Assembly: GCA_023383795.1 (NCBI GenBank)
Contig: JAHDYJ010000020.1
Coordinates: forward strand, 6,588 to 51,894
From: Burkholderiales bacterium
Lineage (GTDB): Bacteria > Pseudomonadota > Gammaproteobacteria > Burkholderiales > SG8-39
Direction: 5' to 3'
Length of the DNA stretch: 45,307 nt
The first letter of the stretch is position 1, and every line of letters starts with the position of its first letter. A program made the position numbers and the translations under genes. Shown piece by piece: positions 1 to 7,546 of this stretch. The notes under the pieces were generated by a model. It was not told where the DNA came from. It saw only the letters and a program-made list of their open reading frames with translations, and ran no database searches.

Positions 1-629
1 CCGACGAAGACCAGGCTGATCGACTGCGCCTTGGCGAGCCGCGTGAGCTGCGCCGCGCACTCGCGCACCTGCGCCACCGAGCCCGGCGCCGACTGGAGCG
101 CCTCCGAGTAGAGCGTCTGGATCGAGTCGATCACCGCGACCTCCGGCGCCGCCTCGGTCAGGGTGGCTGCGATGCGCTCGAGCTGCGTCTCGGCGAGCAG
201 CGCGACGCGCGCGGAATCGAGCTGCAGCCGACCGGCGCGCAGCGCCACCTGCTCGGGCGACTCCTCGCCGCTCACGTACGCGACGCGGTGCGACGCGCTC
301 ATCGCCGCGAGCGCCTGCAGGAGCAGCGTCGACTTGCCGATGCCGGGGTCGCCGCCGATCAGCGCCACCTGCCCGCGCACCAGCCCGCCGCCGAGCGCGC
401 GGTCGAGCTCGGCGATGCCGGTCGGCATGCGCGGCGCCTCGCGCGCGCGGATGTCGGCGAGGGGCGTGAGCGCGCCGGCCTTCGCGCCGGCCAGCCGGTG
501 CTTCGTCGCCGGCTCGGCGACGCTCTCGACGAGCGTGTTCCAGCCATCGCAGTGCGGGCACTGGCCCTGCCACTTGGTCGACTGGCCGCCGCACTCGGTG
601 CAGACGTAGACCGAACGGGGCTTCGCCAC
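1..629 (-). CDS. radA: DNA repair protein RadA (partial, C-terminus outside window)
   Basis: RadA/Sms is a RecA-related, DnaB-like ATPase that promotes branch migration during recombinational repair. About 209 residues are visible. The N-terminal four-cysteine zinc finger is C10, C13, C24 and C27 (VCTEC...CPHC). The Walker A motif GGDPGIGKST follows, then the VSGEES stretch typical of RadA and a Walker-B-like VAVIDSIQT. The start is a GTG at 629-627 that gives MAKPRSVYVC, the usual RadA N-terminus. No ATG in frame would keep the zinc finger. It begins 3 bp after the alr stop, so it is probably co-transcribed and translationally coupled with alr. The C-terminal Lon-like domain lies off the left edge. 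Confidence 0.95.
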   Translation of the reverse strand, partial: MAKPRSVYVCTECGGQSTKWQGQCPHCDGWNTLVESVAEPATKHRLAGAKAGALTPLADIRAREAPRMPTGIAELDRALGGGLVRGQVALIGGDPGIGKSTLLLQALAAMSASHRVAYVSGEESPEQVALRAGRLQLDSARVALLAETQLERIAATLTEAAPEVAVIDSIQTLYSEALQSAPGSVAQVRECAAQLTRLAKAQSISLVFV

Positions 630-632
630 GGG

Positions 633-1703
633 CTACCCCCGCTCGGCCTGGGGAACGCGCGCGGTCAGCCGGCAGAGCAGCTCGTAGCTGATGGTGCCGG
701 CGGCGGCGGCCACCTCGTCCGCCGGGAGACCCTCGCCCCAGAGCGTCACCGGCGCGCCCACGCCCGCGTTCGGCACCGGGCCGAGATCCACGGTCAGCAT
801 GTCCATCGACACCCGGCCGACGATCCGGGTGCGCAGGCCGTCGACGAGCACCGGCGTCCCGTCCGGCGCATGGCGCGGATAGCCGTCGGCGTAGCCGCAC
901 GCCACGACGCCGATCCGCATGCGCTTCGGCGCGGCGAACGCGCCGCCGTAGCCCACGCGATCGCCGCGCGCGAGCTCGCGCACCGCGATCAGCTCGCTCG
1001 CGAGCGTCATCACCGGCTCGAGCCCGAGGGACTCGGCCGAAGCGTCGGCAAACGGCGAGCACCCGTAGAGCATGATGCCGGGACGGATCCAGTCGGCGTG
1101 CGTCTCGGGATAGCGCAGCACCGCGGCGGAGTTCGCCAGGCTGCGCGGCAGCGCGAGCCCCGCCGCCGCCGACGCGAAGCACCCCAGCTGCTCGGCGACG
1201 CCGCGCGCGCCGTCGGCATCGGCGAAGTGCGTCATCAGCGTCACGCCGCTCACCATGCGGCTCGCCTGCAGCCGCCGCACCGCATCGGCGAACGCCGCCG
1301 GCGCGAAGCCGAGCCGGTTCATGCCGCTGTTCAGCTTCGCGTAGACCGGGATGCGCGCCGGCAGCCCCGCCGACTCGAGCATCCGCACCTGCTCCTCGCA
1401 GTGCACGACCGCCGCGAGCCCGTGCTCGGCGATCGTCGGCAGGTCGTCGAGCGCGAAGAAGCCCTCGAGCAGCAGGATCGGCTTGCGCACGCCCGCCTCG
1501 CGCACGCGCACCGCCTCCTCGAGGTCGAGCAGCGCGAACCCGTCGGCCGCGTCGAGCGCCGTCACCGCGCGCAGCGTGCCGTGCCCGTAGGCGTTCGCCT
1601 TCACCACCGCCCAGGCGCGCGCGCCGGGCGCCTGCGCGCGCGCCACCGCGAGGTTGTTGCGCAGCGCGGCAAGATCGAACGTGGCGCGGATGGGGCGCGG
1701 CAT
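633..1703 (-). CDS. alr: alanine racemase
   Basis: PLP-dependent racemase that makes D-alanine for peptidoglycan. The protein has 356 residues, the usual length. The PLP lysine is K35 in [11 protein letters not shown], at the end of the first strand of the TIM barrel. The catalytic tyrosine region (RVGYGGAF) and the C-terminal beta domain ([15 protein letters not shown]) are both present. It sits 3 bp upstream of radA on the same strand. The alr-radA pairing close to lplT is common in Betaproteobacteria. Upstream there is a 65-bp gap that carries a CAGTGGACAGTGG-type repeat, so promoter elements there are hard to read. Confidence 0.96.
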   Translation of the reverse strand: MPRPIRATFDLAALRNNLAVARAQAPGARAWAVVKANAYGHGTLRAVTALDAADGFALLDLEEAVRVREAGVRKPILLLEGFFALDDLPTIAEHGLAAVVHCEEQVRMLESAGLPARIPVYAKLNSGMNRLGFAPAAFADAVRRLQASRMVSGVTLMTHFADADGARGVAEQLGCFASAAAGLALPRSLANSAAVLRYPETHADWIRPGIMLYGCSPFADASAESLGLEPVMTLASELIAVRELARGDRVGYGGAFAAPKRMRIGVVACGYADGYPRHAPDGTPVLVDGLRTRIVGRVSMDMLTVDLGPVPNAGVGAPVTLWGEGLPADEVAAAAGTISYELLCRLTARVPQAERG

Positions 1704-1709
1704 GGAAAC

Positions 1710-1743
1710 TGCAGTGGACGGTGGGCAGTGGACAGTGGCCAGT
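1710..1743. repeat. CAGTGGAC-type short repeat, copy 1
   Basis: Degenerate tandem units of the form GCAGTGGAC/GTGGGCAGTGGAC fill the gap between alr and the next upstream gene. The same unit recurs at 2132-2152 and, in both orientations, at 10874-10964. It does not look coding. Confidence 0.6.
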
Positions 1744-1768
1744 CGGCCGCGAGGCCGCGACGCAGCCG

Positions 1769-2116
1769 CTACGCTCCCTCGCGAAACGCGGAGCAGGCGG
1801 CGGCGTACAGCGCTTCGAGCTCGTCGATCACGTCCTTCGCGTCGCGACCGTCCACCATGTGCGCGGAAACGAGATCGCCGACCGGGCCCATGAGTCGGGT
1901 GCGCGAAAGCATGGGATAGCTCCGATTCAGGCGCTTCACGGCCTGCACGACGCTCTCGCGCTGCGGACGCAGCGTGACGATCTCTGCGTCGACCCGCCTT
2001 TCCGCCCGCGCGGCCAGGAACTCGGCGAACTCGGTCAGCGTGCGCAGCGCCTCCGCATCCAGCCGGTCGATCAGCTCGGCGATCCGCGCTCCGCGCTCCT
2101 TCTCCTCGGTCTTCAC
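1769..2116 (-). CDS. small helical protein of unknown function
   Basis: A 115-residue protein that I do not recognise. The GTG start (2116-2114) gives [19 protein letters not shown]; a longer upstream reading frame exists but overlaps the neighbouring gene in another frame. Residues about 10-40 ([20 protein letters not shown]) form an amphipathic leucine-rich helix. The C-terminus ([20 protein letters not shown]) looks like a second helix. No signal peptide or membrane segment is seen. The start lies 17 bp after the amidotransferase-like gene, so the two are probably one transcription unit. Function cannot be assigned. Confidence 0.65.
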   Translation of the reverse strand: MKTEEKERGARIAELIDRLDAEALRTLTEFAEFLAARAERRVDAEIVTLRPQRESVVQAVKRLNRSYPMLSRTRLMGPVGDLVSAHMVDGRDAKDVIDELEALYAAACSAFREGA

Positions 2117-2131
2117 TCCTCGCTCCCCGCC

Positions 2132-2152
2132 GCTCACTGCCCGCTGTCCACC
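2132..2152. repeat. CAGTGGAC-type short repeat, copy 2
   Basis: The same GTGGACAGCGGGCAGTGA-like unit as at 1710-1743. It supplies the last codons (VDSGQ) and stop of the amidotransferase-like gene, so the repeat seems to have grown into or replaced the original gene end. Confidence 0.5.
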
Positions 2153-2883
2153 TGCTTCATCGTGAACACCGGCATCTTGCGCCGCTCCTGCATCAGGTCG
2201 AGCGCCTTGACCAGCGCCACGACGACGCGGTCGATGGTGTCCTGCGTCTCCGCCCAGCGCTCGCGCGCCTCCTCGATCAGCGCCCCGATGTGCTCGGGCA
2301 CCGGGCGGTCCTCTTCCATCACCATGTCCTCGATCATCCCGGGCTTGAGCTCGGGCCGGAACAGGAGTCCGTAGCTGAGCGGGTCCGGCCGGATTGCGAT
2401 CCAGCGCCCGGCCTCGTCCACGACCAGCGGCGCGACGCCGGCCGGAAGCGCGACGCTGCCGTTCGCCATGACGAGCACGCGCCGCCCGTCGACCGCGTCG
2501 GCGAGCGGATCGCCCTTTCCGGCCGCGGTCGCGCGCGCGGTCGTCCAGTAGGCGTCGTGCTCGGGCTCGGGGCTTGCCGCGCCGCCCGCGGCGACCGCGA
2601 CCAGGTGCGCGCCGAAGCCGAGTCCGACCGCCGGCCGGCGAACCTTGCGGAAGGCCGCGAGCAGCCGCAGCTCGTCGTCGACCCAGGGACAGTGCTCGCG
2701 GTCGGACACCGGGTAGGCGCCGCCGAGCAGCCACAGCGCGTCGAACTGCAGGGCGCTGCCGATCACGTCCTGGCCGGTCACCGGCCGGATGTAGGTGAAT
2801 CCGATGTCGCGCGCCTCGAACTGCGGCTCGAGGGCGCCGAAGAACTCCGAGAAGGTGTGCTGGACGGCGACGAAGCGGATCAT
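2134..2883 (-). CDS. class I glutamine amidotransferase-like protein without catalytic cysteine
   Basis: A 249-residue cytoplasmic protein with a flavodoxin-like class I GATase layout. An N-terminal beta strand ([10 protein letters not shown]) and a segment [15 protein letters not shown] resemble the conserved 'GG' turn before the nucleophile elbow. The region that should carry the nucleophile (GxCxGxQ) reads [11 protein letters not shown], with no Cys, so glutaminase activity is not expected. A late Glu/His pair cannot be placed with certainty. Residues 200-245 form a charged helical tail ([20 protein letters not shown]). It could be a regulatory or scaffold homologue. The exact subfamily is unknown. 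The last residues come from a CAGTGGAC repeat. Confidence 0.6.
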   Translation of the reverse strand: MIRFVAVQHTFSEFFGALEPQFEARDIGFTYIRPVTGQDVIGSALQFDALWLLGGAYPVSDREHCPWVDDELRLLAAFRKVRRPAVGLGFGAHLVAVAAGGAASPEPEHDAYWTTARATAAGKGDPLADAVDGRRVLVMANGSVALPAGVAPLVVDEAGRWIAIRPDPLSYGLLFRPELKPGMIEDMVMEEDRPVPEHIGALIEEARERWAETQDTIDRVVVALVKALDLMQERRKMPVFTMKQVDSGQ

Positions 2884-2888
2884 CGGGT

Positions 2889-2913
2889 GCGCGGCCGCTC
2901 CCTGCGGCCGCGC
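2889..2913. promoter_or_regulatory. perfect 10-bp hairpin just upstream of the amidotransferase-like start
   Basis: GCGCGGCCGC (2889-2898) and GCGGCCGCGC (2904-2913) flank a 5-nt loop. On the minus strand the loop reads AGGGA, continuing AGGGAG, which is the only Shine-Dalgarno-like stretch before the ATG at 2883. The hairpin may present the ribosome site in its loop. It could equally act as a factor-independent-like stop for the gene upstream, though no T-run follows. Confidence 0.4.
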
Positions 2914-2956
2914 GCCGATGCTATCACGCCGTCGATGCAGGGCCGCGCCGGCGCGG

Positions 2957-4414
2957 CTACCTGCGCAGCTTCGACAGCCAGTGCTCCATCTGCCGGCCGG
3001 CGGCCTCGCGCCCGCCGAGCCCGAACGAGAGCGCCACCGCGACCGCGACCGCGCCGAACGTCAGCAGGAAGCCGAGGTTGACGATGTCGTCCGCGATGCC
3101 CATCGCGCGGAGGCCCATCGCGATGACCAGGCCCAGGATCGCGATGCGCGCGACCTGGGCGAGCCCCGTCGTCCCCTCGCCCGAAGCGCGCACGATCGCG
3201 ACGTACGCGACGTTCGCCAGCCAGAAGCCGACCGTCAGGATCACGCCGCCGAGCAGGACGTCGCCGCCGAAGTCGATGAACATCGTGACGACGTCGCGCA
3301 CCTGCGTGAACTCCAGGCGGTTGGCCGCCTCGACGGTCGCGAACAGCATCGCGAAGAAGAGCAGCAGCCACGCCGCGAGGTCGGACGGCTTGAAGGCGCC
3401 GGTGAAGACGCCCTTCAGGCCCATGCGCTCCGGCAGCGAATCCACGCCCATGCTCGAGAGCAGCCGCGCGACGAGCTGCGAGGCGAACCGCGCCACGTAG
3501 TAGGTCACGGTCAGGATCAGGGCGGCGGCGACCAGGTTCGGCACCGCGTCGAGGAACCGCGCCAGCATTTCGGTCGCCGGCCGCGACAGCGCCTCGATCC
3601 GGAGCGCCTCGAGCGCCGCGATCAGCGTGGGCACGAACACGAAGATGAACACGATCGTCCCGACGAGCCGCGACAGGCGCACCGACTCGTGCAGTCCGGC
3701 GTTCACCGCGGCCTTGTCCGCGCCGGCGGCCACCAGCAGGTTCGTCACCAGGCCGCGCAGCACCGTCGCGACCAGCCAGCCGACGAACCCGATCACCACG
3801 GCGGCAAAGACGTTCGGCAGCGCGTCGAGCAGCTTGTTCAGCATCGATTGCACCGGCTCGAGCAGGCCGCGCAGCTCGTAGGCCGCCAGGATGGCCGGCA
3901 GGAAGAGCAGAATCACCAGCCAGAACAGGACGTTCCCGGCGTTCCTGCTCATCGGCTGCATGCCCGCCTGGGCGGCGAGCTTCTCGTCGAGCGCGGTCGC
4001 CGACAGAATCTTCGTCGCGATCGCGCGCAGCGCGGTGGCGATGACCCACACGATGATCACGAGCACGGTGCCCGCGACGAGGTTGGGCAGGTAGCCGAGG
4101 AACTTGGCGATCATCTCGGCGAACGGATTCGACACCAGCGCGAGGTCCAGCGTGTTGAAGACCCCGACCAGCGTGATCAGGATGACCAGCCAGAAGACGC
4201 CGATCGCGATGCCCGCCTCGACGTCCATCCGCTGGTGGGCGCTCTCCTCGATGCGCTGGTTCACCTTCAGCGCGCCGAGCAGCCGTCGCGTGGCCGCGCG
4301 CGCGACCACGGCGAGGACGTATCCGACGACGAGGATCGCGATCGCGCCCAGGATTCCGGGCAGGTGTGCGCCGAGGGTGCTCTGCAAAGAGCTAGCGAGT
4401 GCCGAGAGTTCCAT
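2957..4414 (-). CDS. multi-pass membrane protein with repeated conserved TM helices (MscS/CmpX-related)
   Basis: The protein has 485 residues from the ATG at 4414, which has GGAG eight bases upstream; the longer frame to 4498 has no ribosome site. It contains repeated blocks of the 'conserved TM helix' type seen in small-conductance mechanosensitive-channel relatives such as CmpX. These are a hydrophobic helix followed by a GxLPN/DAVPNLVAA motif (GYLPNLVAG, DALPNVFAA, DAVPNLVAA). About ten membrane segments are visible. The soluble MscS beta domain is absent. The C-terminus (ALSFGLGGREAAGRQMEHWL) has the MscS-like glycine-rich FGLGGR segment. A role in osmotic or envelope stress is inferred from the family. 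It lies between a LysR gene and the amidotransferase-like gene on the same strand. Confidence 0.8.
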   Translation of the reverse strand: MELSALASSLQSTLGAHLPGILGAIAILVVGYVLAVVARAATRRLLGALKVNQRIEESAHQRMDVEAGIAIGVFWLVILITLVGVFNTLDLALVSNPFAEMIAKFLGYLPNLVAGTVLVIIVWVIATALRAIATKILSATALDEKLAAQAGMQPMSRNAGNVLFWLVILLFLPAILAAYELRGLLEPVQSMLNKLLDALPNVFAAVVIGFVGWLVATVLRGLVTNLLVAAGADKAAVNAGLHESVRLSRLVGTIVFIFVFVPTLIAALEALRIEALSRPATEMLARFLDAVPNLVAAALILTVTYYVARFASQLVARLLSSMGVDSLPERMGLKGVFTGAFKPSDLAAWLLLFFAMLFATVEAANRLEFTQVRDVVTMFIDFGGDVLLGGVILTVGFWLANVAYVAIVRASGEGTTGLAQVARIAILGLVIAMGLRAMGIADDIVNLGFLLTFGAVAVAVALSFGLGGREAAGRQMEHWLSKLRR

Positions 4415-4498
4415 TGAGGGTCGCTCCGTGTTGGTATGCTGAGTGGGACCCGGCATGAAGCTGGCCGGCGAGCGAGCGCCACGCGACAGACGCGACAA

Positions 4499-4522
4499 GA
4501 CTGTCGTCGAATGGCGACAGTC
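4499..4522 (-). terminator. 8-bp inverted repeat downstream of the LysR gene
   Basis: GACTGTCG (4499-4506) and CGACAGTC (4515-4522) are perfectly complementary with an 8-nt loop. It lies 21 bp past the LysR stop on the minus strand and is followed by TTGTCG, a poor T-run. It could be a weak intrinsic terminator for lysR or an operator before the membrane-protein gene. Confidence 0.45.
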
Positions 4523-4543
4523 ATTCTAGCACCGCATGCGGCC

Positions 4544-5446
4544 TCAGGCGGCGTGCCGCTTTAGCTTCGCCTTCGCGAACTCGACGAAGGTGTTGACGAG
4601 CCGCGAGCGGAACTTCTCCTTCGGATAGACGAGCGACAGCGTGCGGATGAGGGTCGGCTGCAGCGGCAGCGCGACGAGCTCGCCGAGCCGCCGCTCGCGC
4701 TCCACCGTGACGCGCGAGATGACCGCGAATCCGATGCCGGTGCCGACCACGCCCTTCAGCGCCTCCGGGCTGCCGAGCTCCATGACGACGTTGAGCTGGT
4801 CGGCGTGGATGCCCGCCTTGCGGAAATAGAGGTCGGTGAACTCGCGCGTGCCCGACCCCTGCTCGCGCGTCACGTACGGATACTCGACGAGCTGCTTGGG
4901 CGTCACCACCTTCAGCCTGGCGAGCGGGTGCTTCGGCGCGACGATCACCTGCAGCTCGTCGTCGCAGCAGACCTCGGTGAGCAGGGTCGGCAGGTGCGAC
5001 GGCGCCTCGATCAGGCCGATGTCCAGCGTGTGCTCGGAGACGCGGTTCTCGATCGCCTCGGAGTTCGCCACCGCGAGCTTGGCCTGCACCTCGGGATGCT
5101 GCGCCTTGAACTCGCCGAGCACCGGCGGCAGCAGGAACTCGGCGATCGTCGTGCTCGCGCCGATCAGCAGCGGGCCGGACAGCCGTCCGGTCATCTCGCG
5201 CACGCGCGTCTCGAGCTCCTGTGACAGGCCGAGGATCTTCTCGGCGTACTCGAGCACCACCTCGCCCGCCGGCGTGAGCGAGATCTTGCCGTGCCCGCGC
5301 TCGAAGAGCCGCGCGTTGAAGTGCTCCTCGAGCTGCTTGATCTGGAACGTCACCGCGGGCTGCGTCATGTACAGGACCTCCGCCGCCTTGGTGAAGCTCA
5401 TCTGCTTCGCCACCGCGTGGAACACCTGCAGTCGTCGGTCGGCCAT
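4544..5446 (-). CDS. LysR-family transcriptional regulator
   Basis: A 300-residue LTTR of standard length. The N-terminal winged helix-turn-helix spans residues about 3-62 (LQVFHAVAKQMSFTKAAEVL...TQPAVTFQIKQLEEH). The C-terminal periplasmic-binding-like effector domain spans about 90-295 (LIGASTTIAEFLLPPVLGEF). The sequence resembles the CysB/CbbR-like branch, but the effector is unknown. It is divergent from the TM2-like gene, and the 85-bp gap between them is the likely autoregulatory site. Its own 3' end carries an inverted repeat. Confidence 0.93.
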   Translation of the reverse strand: MADRRLQVFHAVAKQMSFTKAAEVLYMTQPAVTFQIKQLEEHFNARLFERGHGKISLTPAGEVVLEYAEKILGLSQELETRVREMTGRLSGPLLIGASTTIAEFLLPPVLGEFKAQHPEVQAKLAVANSEAIENRVSEHTLDIGLIEAPSHLPTLLTEVCCDDELQVIVAPKHPLARLKVVTPKQLVEYPYVTREQGSGTREFTDLYFRKAGIHADQLNVVMELGSPEALKGVVGTGIGFAVISRVTVERERRLGELVALPLQPTLIRTLSLVYPKEKFRSRLVNTFVEFAKAKLKRHAA

Positions 5447-5531
5447 CGGGGCGCTCCCAGCGTGTGTGATAATCTGCGCCCCGCTATTGAATCATAAACC
5501 CGGGCATGAACAAAACTTATGAGGGTGCCCG
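5447..5531. promoter_or_regulatory. divergent promoter region lysR / TM2-like gene
   Basis: AT-richer than its surroundings. TCATAA (5492-5497) and TTATGA (5517-5522) are inverted copies 19 bp apart, plausible half-sites for the LysR protein. GATAAT (about 5468-5473) resembles a -10 box on the plus strand. The assignment rests only on position and symmetry. Confidence 0.35.
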
Positions 5532-6023
5532 GTGAGTACGTCGTGGCGCGGGCCGGATCTCGGAGGAGGCGGCCTCCAGGCGGCGAATATCCGCCTGGCT
5601 CAGGCACTTAAGCGCAAGTCCCGCGCCTATGGCCTCCTCGCCGCATTCCCGCTCGGCCTGCACCGCGCCTACCTCGACGATGCGCGCGGCGCCTGGGCGT
5701 ACCGCATCGCGACCGTGGCGGCGGCCGGGGCGGCGCTCCTCGACTGGCGGGCCGGTGCCGCGCTCTCGCTCCTCGTCGCCGTCGCCGCCGTCTACGACCT
5801 TTACTGGATCGACCGGCGCGTCGTCGCGCTGAACAAGGCGATCCGCCGCCGGATCTACCTGTCGCAGGGCGCCGCGCCGCCCCCGGGCTACCGCGGGCGC
5901 GAGTTCGGCGAGCGCACGCCGGCGGGGCGCGCGCCGTCGTTCGCCGAGCAGGAGCGCCTGCTGCGCACGCTCGCGAAGGACGCCGCGCGCGGCCGCGGCG
6001 CGCAACAGGCCGAAGACGACTGA
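5532..6023 (+). CDS. TM2-domain-like small membrane protein
   Basis: A 163-residue protein from a GTG with GAGG seven bases upstream. Residues about 30-95 resemble a TM2 domain. A first helix with FPLGLHRAYLDD matches the G-x-HRFYLG pattern. After a turn comes a second helix (AGAALSLLVAVAAVYDLYWI) and a basic segment DRRVVALNKAIRR. The last 55 residues are polar and proline/arginine rich, probably cytoplasmic. TM2 proteins are small inner-membrane proteins whose bacterial role is unclear. It stands 68 bp before lplT and may be transcribed with it. Confidence 0.7.
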   Translation: MSTSWRGPDLGGGGLQAANIRLAQALKRKSRAYGLLAAFPLGLHRAYLDDARGAWAYRIATVAAAGAALLDWRAGAALSLLVAVAAVYDLYWIDRRVVALNKAIRRRIYLSQGAAPPPGYRGREFGERTPAGRAPSFAEQERLLRTLAKDAARGRGAQQAEDD

Positions 6024-6091
6024 CCGGTGGCGCGCTCCGTCTCCGAGCCCATGGCCGCGGGCGCGCCCGCCTCCGCGCGGAGGGCGCCGGC

Positions 6092-7417
6092 GTGGCGGTG
6101 AAGCGCGGCTTCTACACCATCATGGCGGCGCAGTTCTTCAGCTCGCTCGCCGACAACGCCCTGCTGATCGCCGCGATCGCGCTCCTGATGCAGCTGCAGG
6201 GGCCGGCGTGGATGGTGCCCCTGCTGAAGTTCTTCTTCACCATCTCGTACGTGGTGCTGGCGCCCTTCGTCGGCGCGTTCGCCGACTCGATGCCCAAGGG
6301 CCGCGTGATGTTCATCACCAACGCGGTGAAGGTCGGCGGCTGCGCGATGATGTTCTTCTGGCAGCAGCTCACGCTGCCCGGCGCCTCGCCCTACATCGCC
6401 GTGCTGGCGGCCTACGCGGTGGTCGGCCTCGGCGCGGCGGCGTACTCGCCGGCGAAGTACGGCATCCTCACCGAGCTCCTGCCGGCGCGCCAGCTCGTCA
6501 TGGCGAACGGCTGGATCGAGGGCCTTACCGTCGGCTCGATCGTCCTCGGCACGGTGCTCGGGGGCGCCCTGATCAGCCCCGCGGTCTCCGGCGCGCTGCT
6601 CGCGTTCGACTTCCCGCTCGTCGACACCCACGTCGATTCGCCGGCCGAGGCCGCCATCGCCGTGATCGCGTTCTCCTACATGACCGCCGCGATCATCAAC
6701 CTCTTCATCCCGGACACCGGCGTCGACCACCATCTGCTGAAGCGCAACCCGCTCTACATCCTGCACGACTTCCAGCGCTCCTTCAGCCTGCTGTGGCGCG
6801 ACAAGCTCGGCCAGATCTCGCTCGCCACCACCACGCTCTTCTGGGGCGCCGGCGCCACGCTGCAGTTCATCGTGCTGAAGTGGGCCGAGGTCGCGCTCGG
6901 CATGCCGCTCTCCAAGGCGAGCATGCTGCAGGGGGTGGTCGCGATCGGCATCGCCGCGGGCGCCATCGCCGCCGCGCGCTACGTCCCGCTCACCAGGGCG
7001 GTGAGCGTCGTGCCGGTCGGCATCGCGATGGGCATCGTGGTGATCGCCATGAACTTCGTGCGCGAGCTCTGGGTCGGGGTCCCGCTGATGATCCTGATCG
7101 GCGGCTTCGCCGGCTTCTTCGTCGTGCCGATGAACGCGCTGCTGCAGCACCGCGGGCACATCCTGATGGGCGCCGGCCACTCGATCGCGGTGCAGAACTT
7201 CAACGAGAACCTGTCGATCCTGATCATGCTCGCGGTCTACGCGCTCCTGATCAGGCTCGACCTCTCGATCTACGCCATCATCGCGATCTTCGGGCTGTTC
7301 GTCAGCCTGACGATGGTGCTCGTGCACCGACGCCACCTGTACAACCAGAGCAAGGGCGACTCGCTGCACCTGATCGGCATGGAGAAGCCCCATGCTCGCG
7401 AGGCGCCGCCGCAGTAG
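6092..7417 (+). CDS. lplT: lysophospholipid transporter LplT (MFS)
   Basis: LplT is a major-facilitator flippase that moves lyso-phospholipids into the inner leaflet for re-acylation. The protein has 441 residues and about 12 membrane helices. The N-terminus FYTIMAAQFFSSLADNALLIA, with its conserved Asp-Asn, is typical of LplT. Further family features are KVGGCAMMFFW and YSPAKYGILTELLP. The start is a GTG at 6092 with GGAGG about eight bases upstream. The acyltransferase Aas that accompanies LplT in enterobacteria is not in this window. Nearness to alr agrees with betaproteobacterial gene order. Confidence 0.93.
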   Translation: MAVKRGFYTIMAAQFFSSLADNALLIAAIALLMQLQGPAWMVPLLKFFFTISYVVLAPFVGAFADSMPKGRVMFITNAVKVGGCAMMFFWQQLTLPGASPYIAVLAAYAVVGLGAAAYSPAKYGILTELLPARQLVMANGWIEGLTVGSIVLGTVLGGALISPAVSGALLAFDFPLVDTHVDSPAEAAIAVIAFSYMTAAIINLFIPDTGVDHHLLKRNPLYILHDFQRSFSLLWRDKLGQISLATTTLFWGAGATLQFIVLKWAEVALGMPLSKASMLQGVVAIGIAAGAIAAARYVPLTRAVSVVPVGIAMGIVVIAMNFVRELWVGVPLMILIGGFAGFFVVPMNALLQHRGHILMGAGHSIAVQNFNENLSILIMLAVYALLIRLDLSIYAIIAIFGLFVSLTMVLVHRRHLYNQSKGDSLHLIGMEKPHAREAPPQ

Positions 7418-7546
7418 ACCGCGCGGCCGAGGGCGCGGACGGGCACAACCGCCGACGCCGGCGCTGCCGGACCGGGTGCGGGTGGCGTCGGAACCCCCGC
7501 AGAGCACGGCTCGCCACGCCCTCCGGATCGATTGCGCGCCGCCGGT

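Noticed and set aside
288..1919. 543-codon rightward open frame
   Set aside because: Antisense shadow of radA and alr; Arg/Ala/His-rich with no family resemblance, a result of high GC codon bias.
2884..2956. Strong factor-independent terminator of the TM-helix protein gene
   Set aside because: The stem is perfect but no T-run follows on the minus strand and it lies only 6 bp before the next start codon, so a translational role is at least as likely.
2795..4417. 540-codon rightward open frame
   Set aside because: Opposite strand of the TM-helix membrane protein; its sequence is a run of Asp/Arg/Glu/His low complexity.
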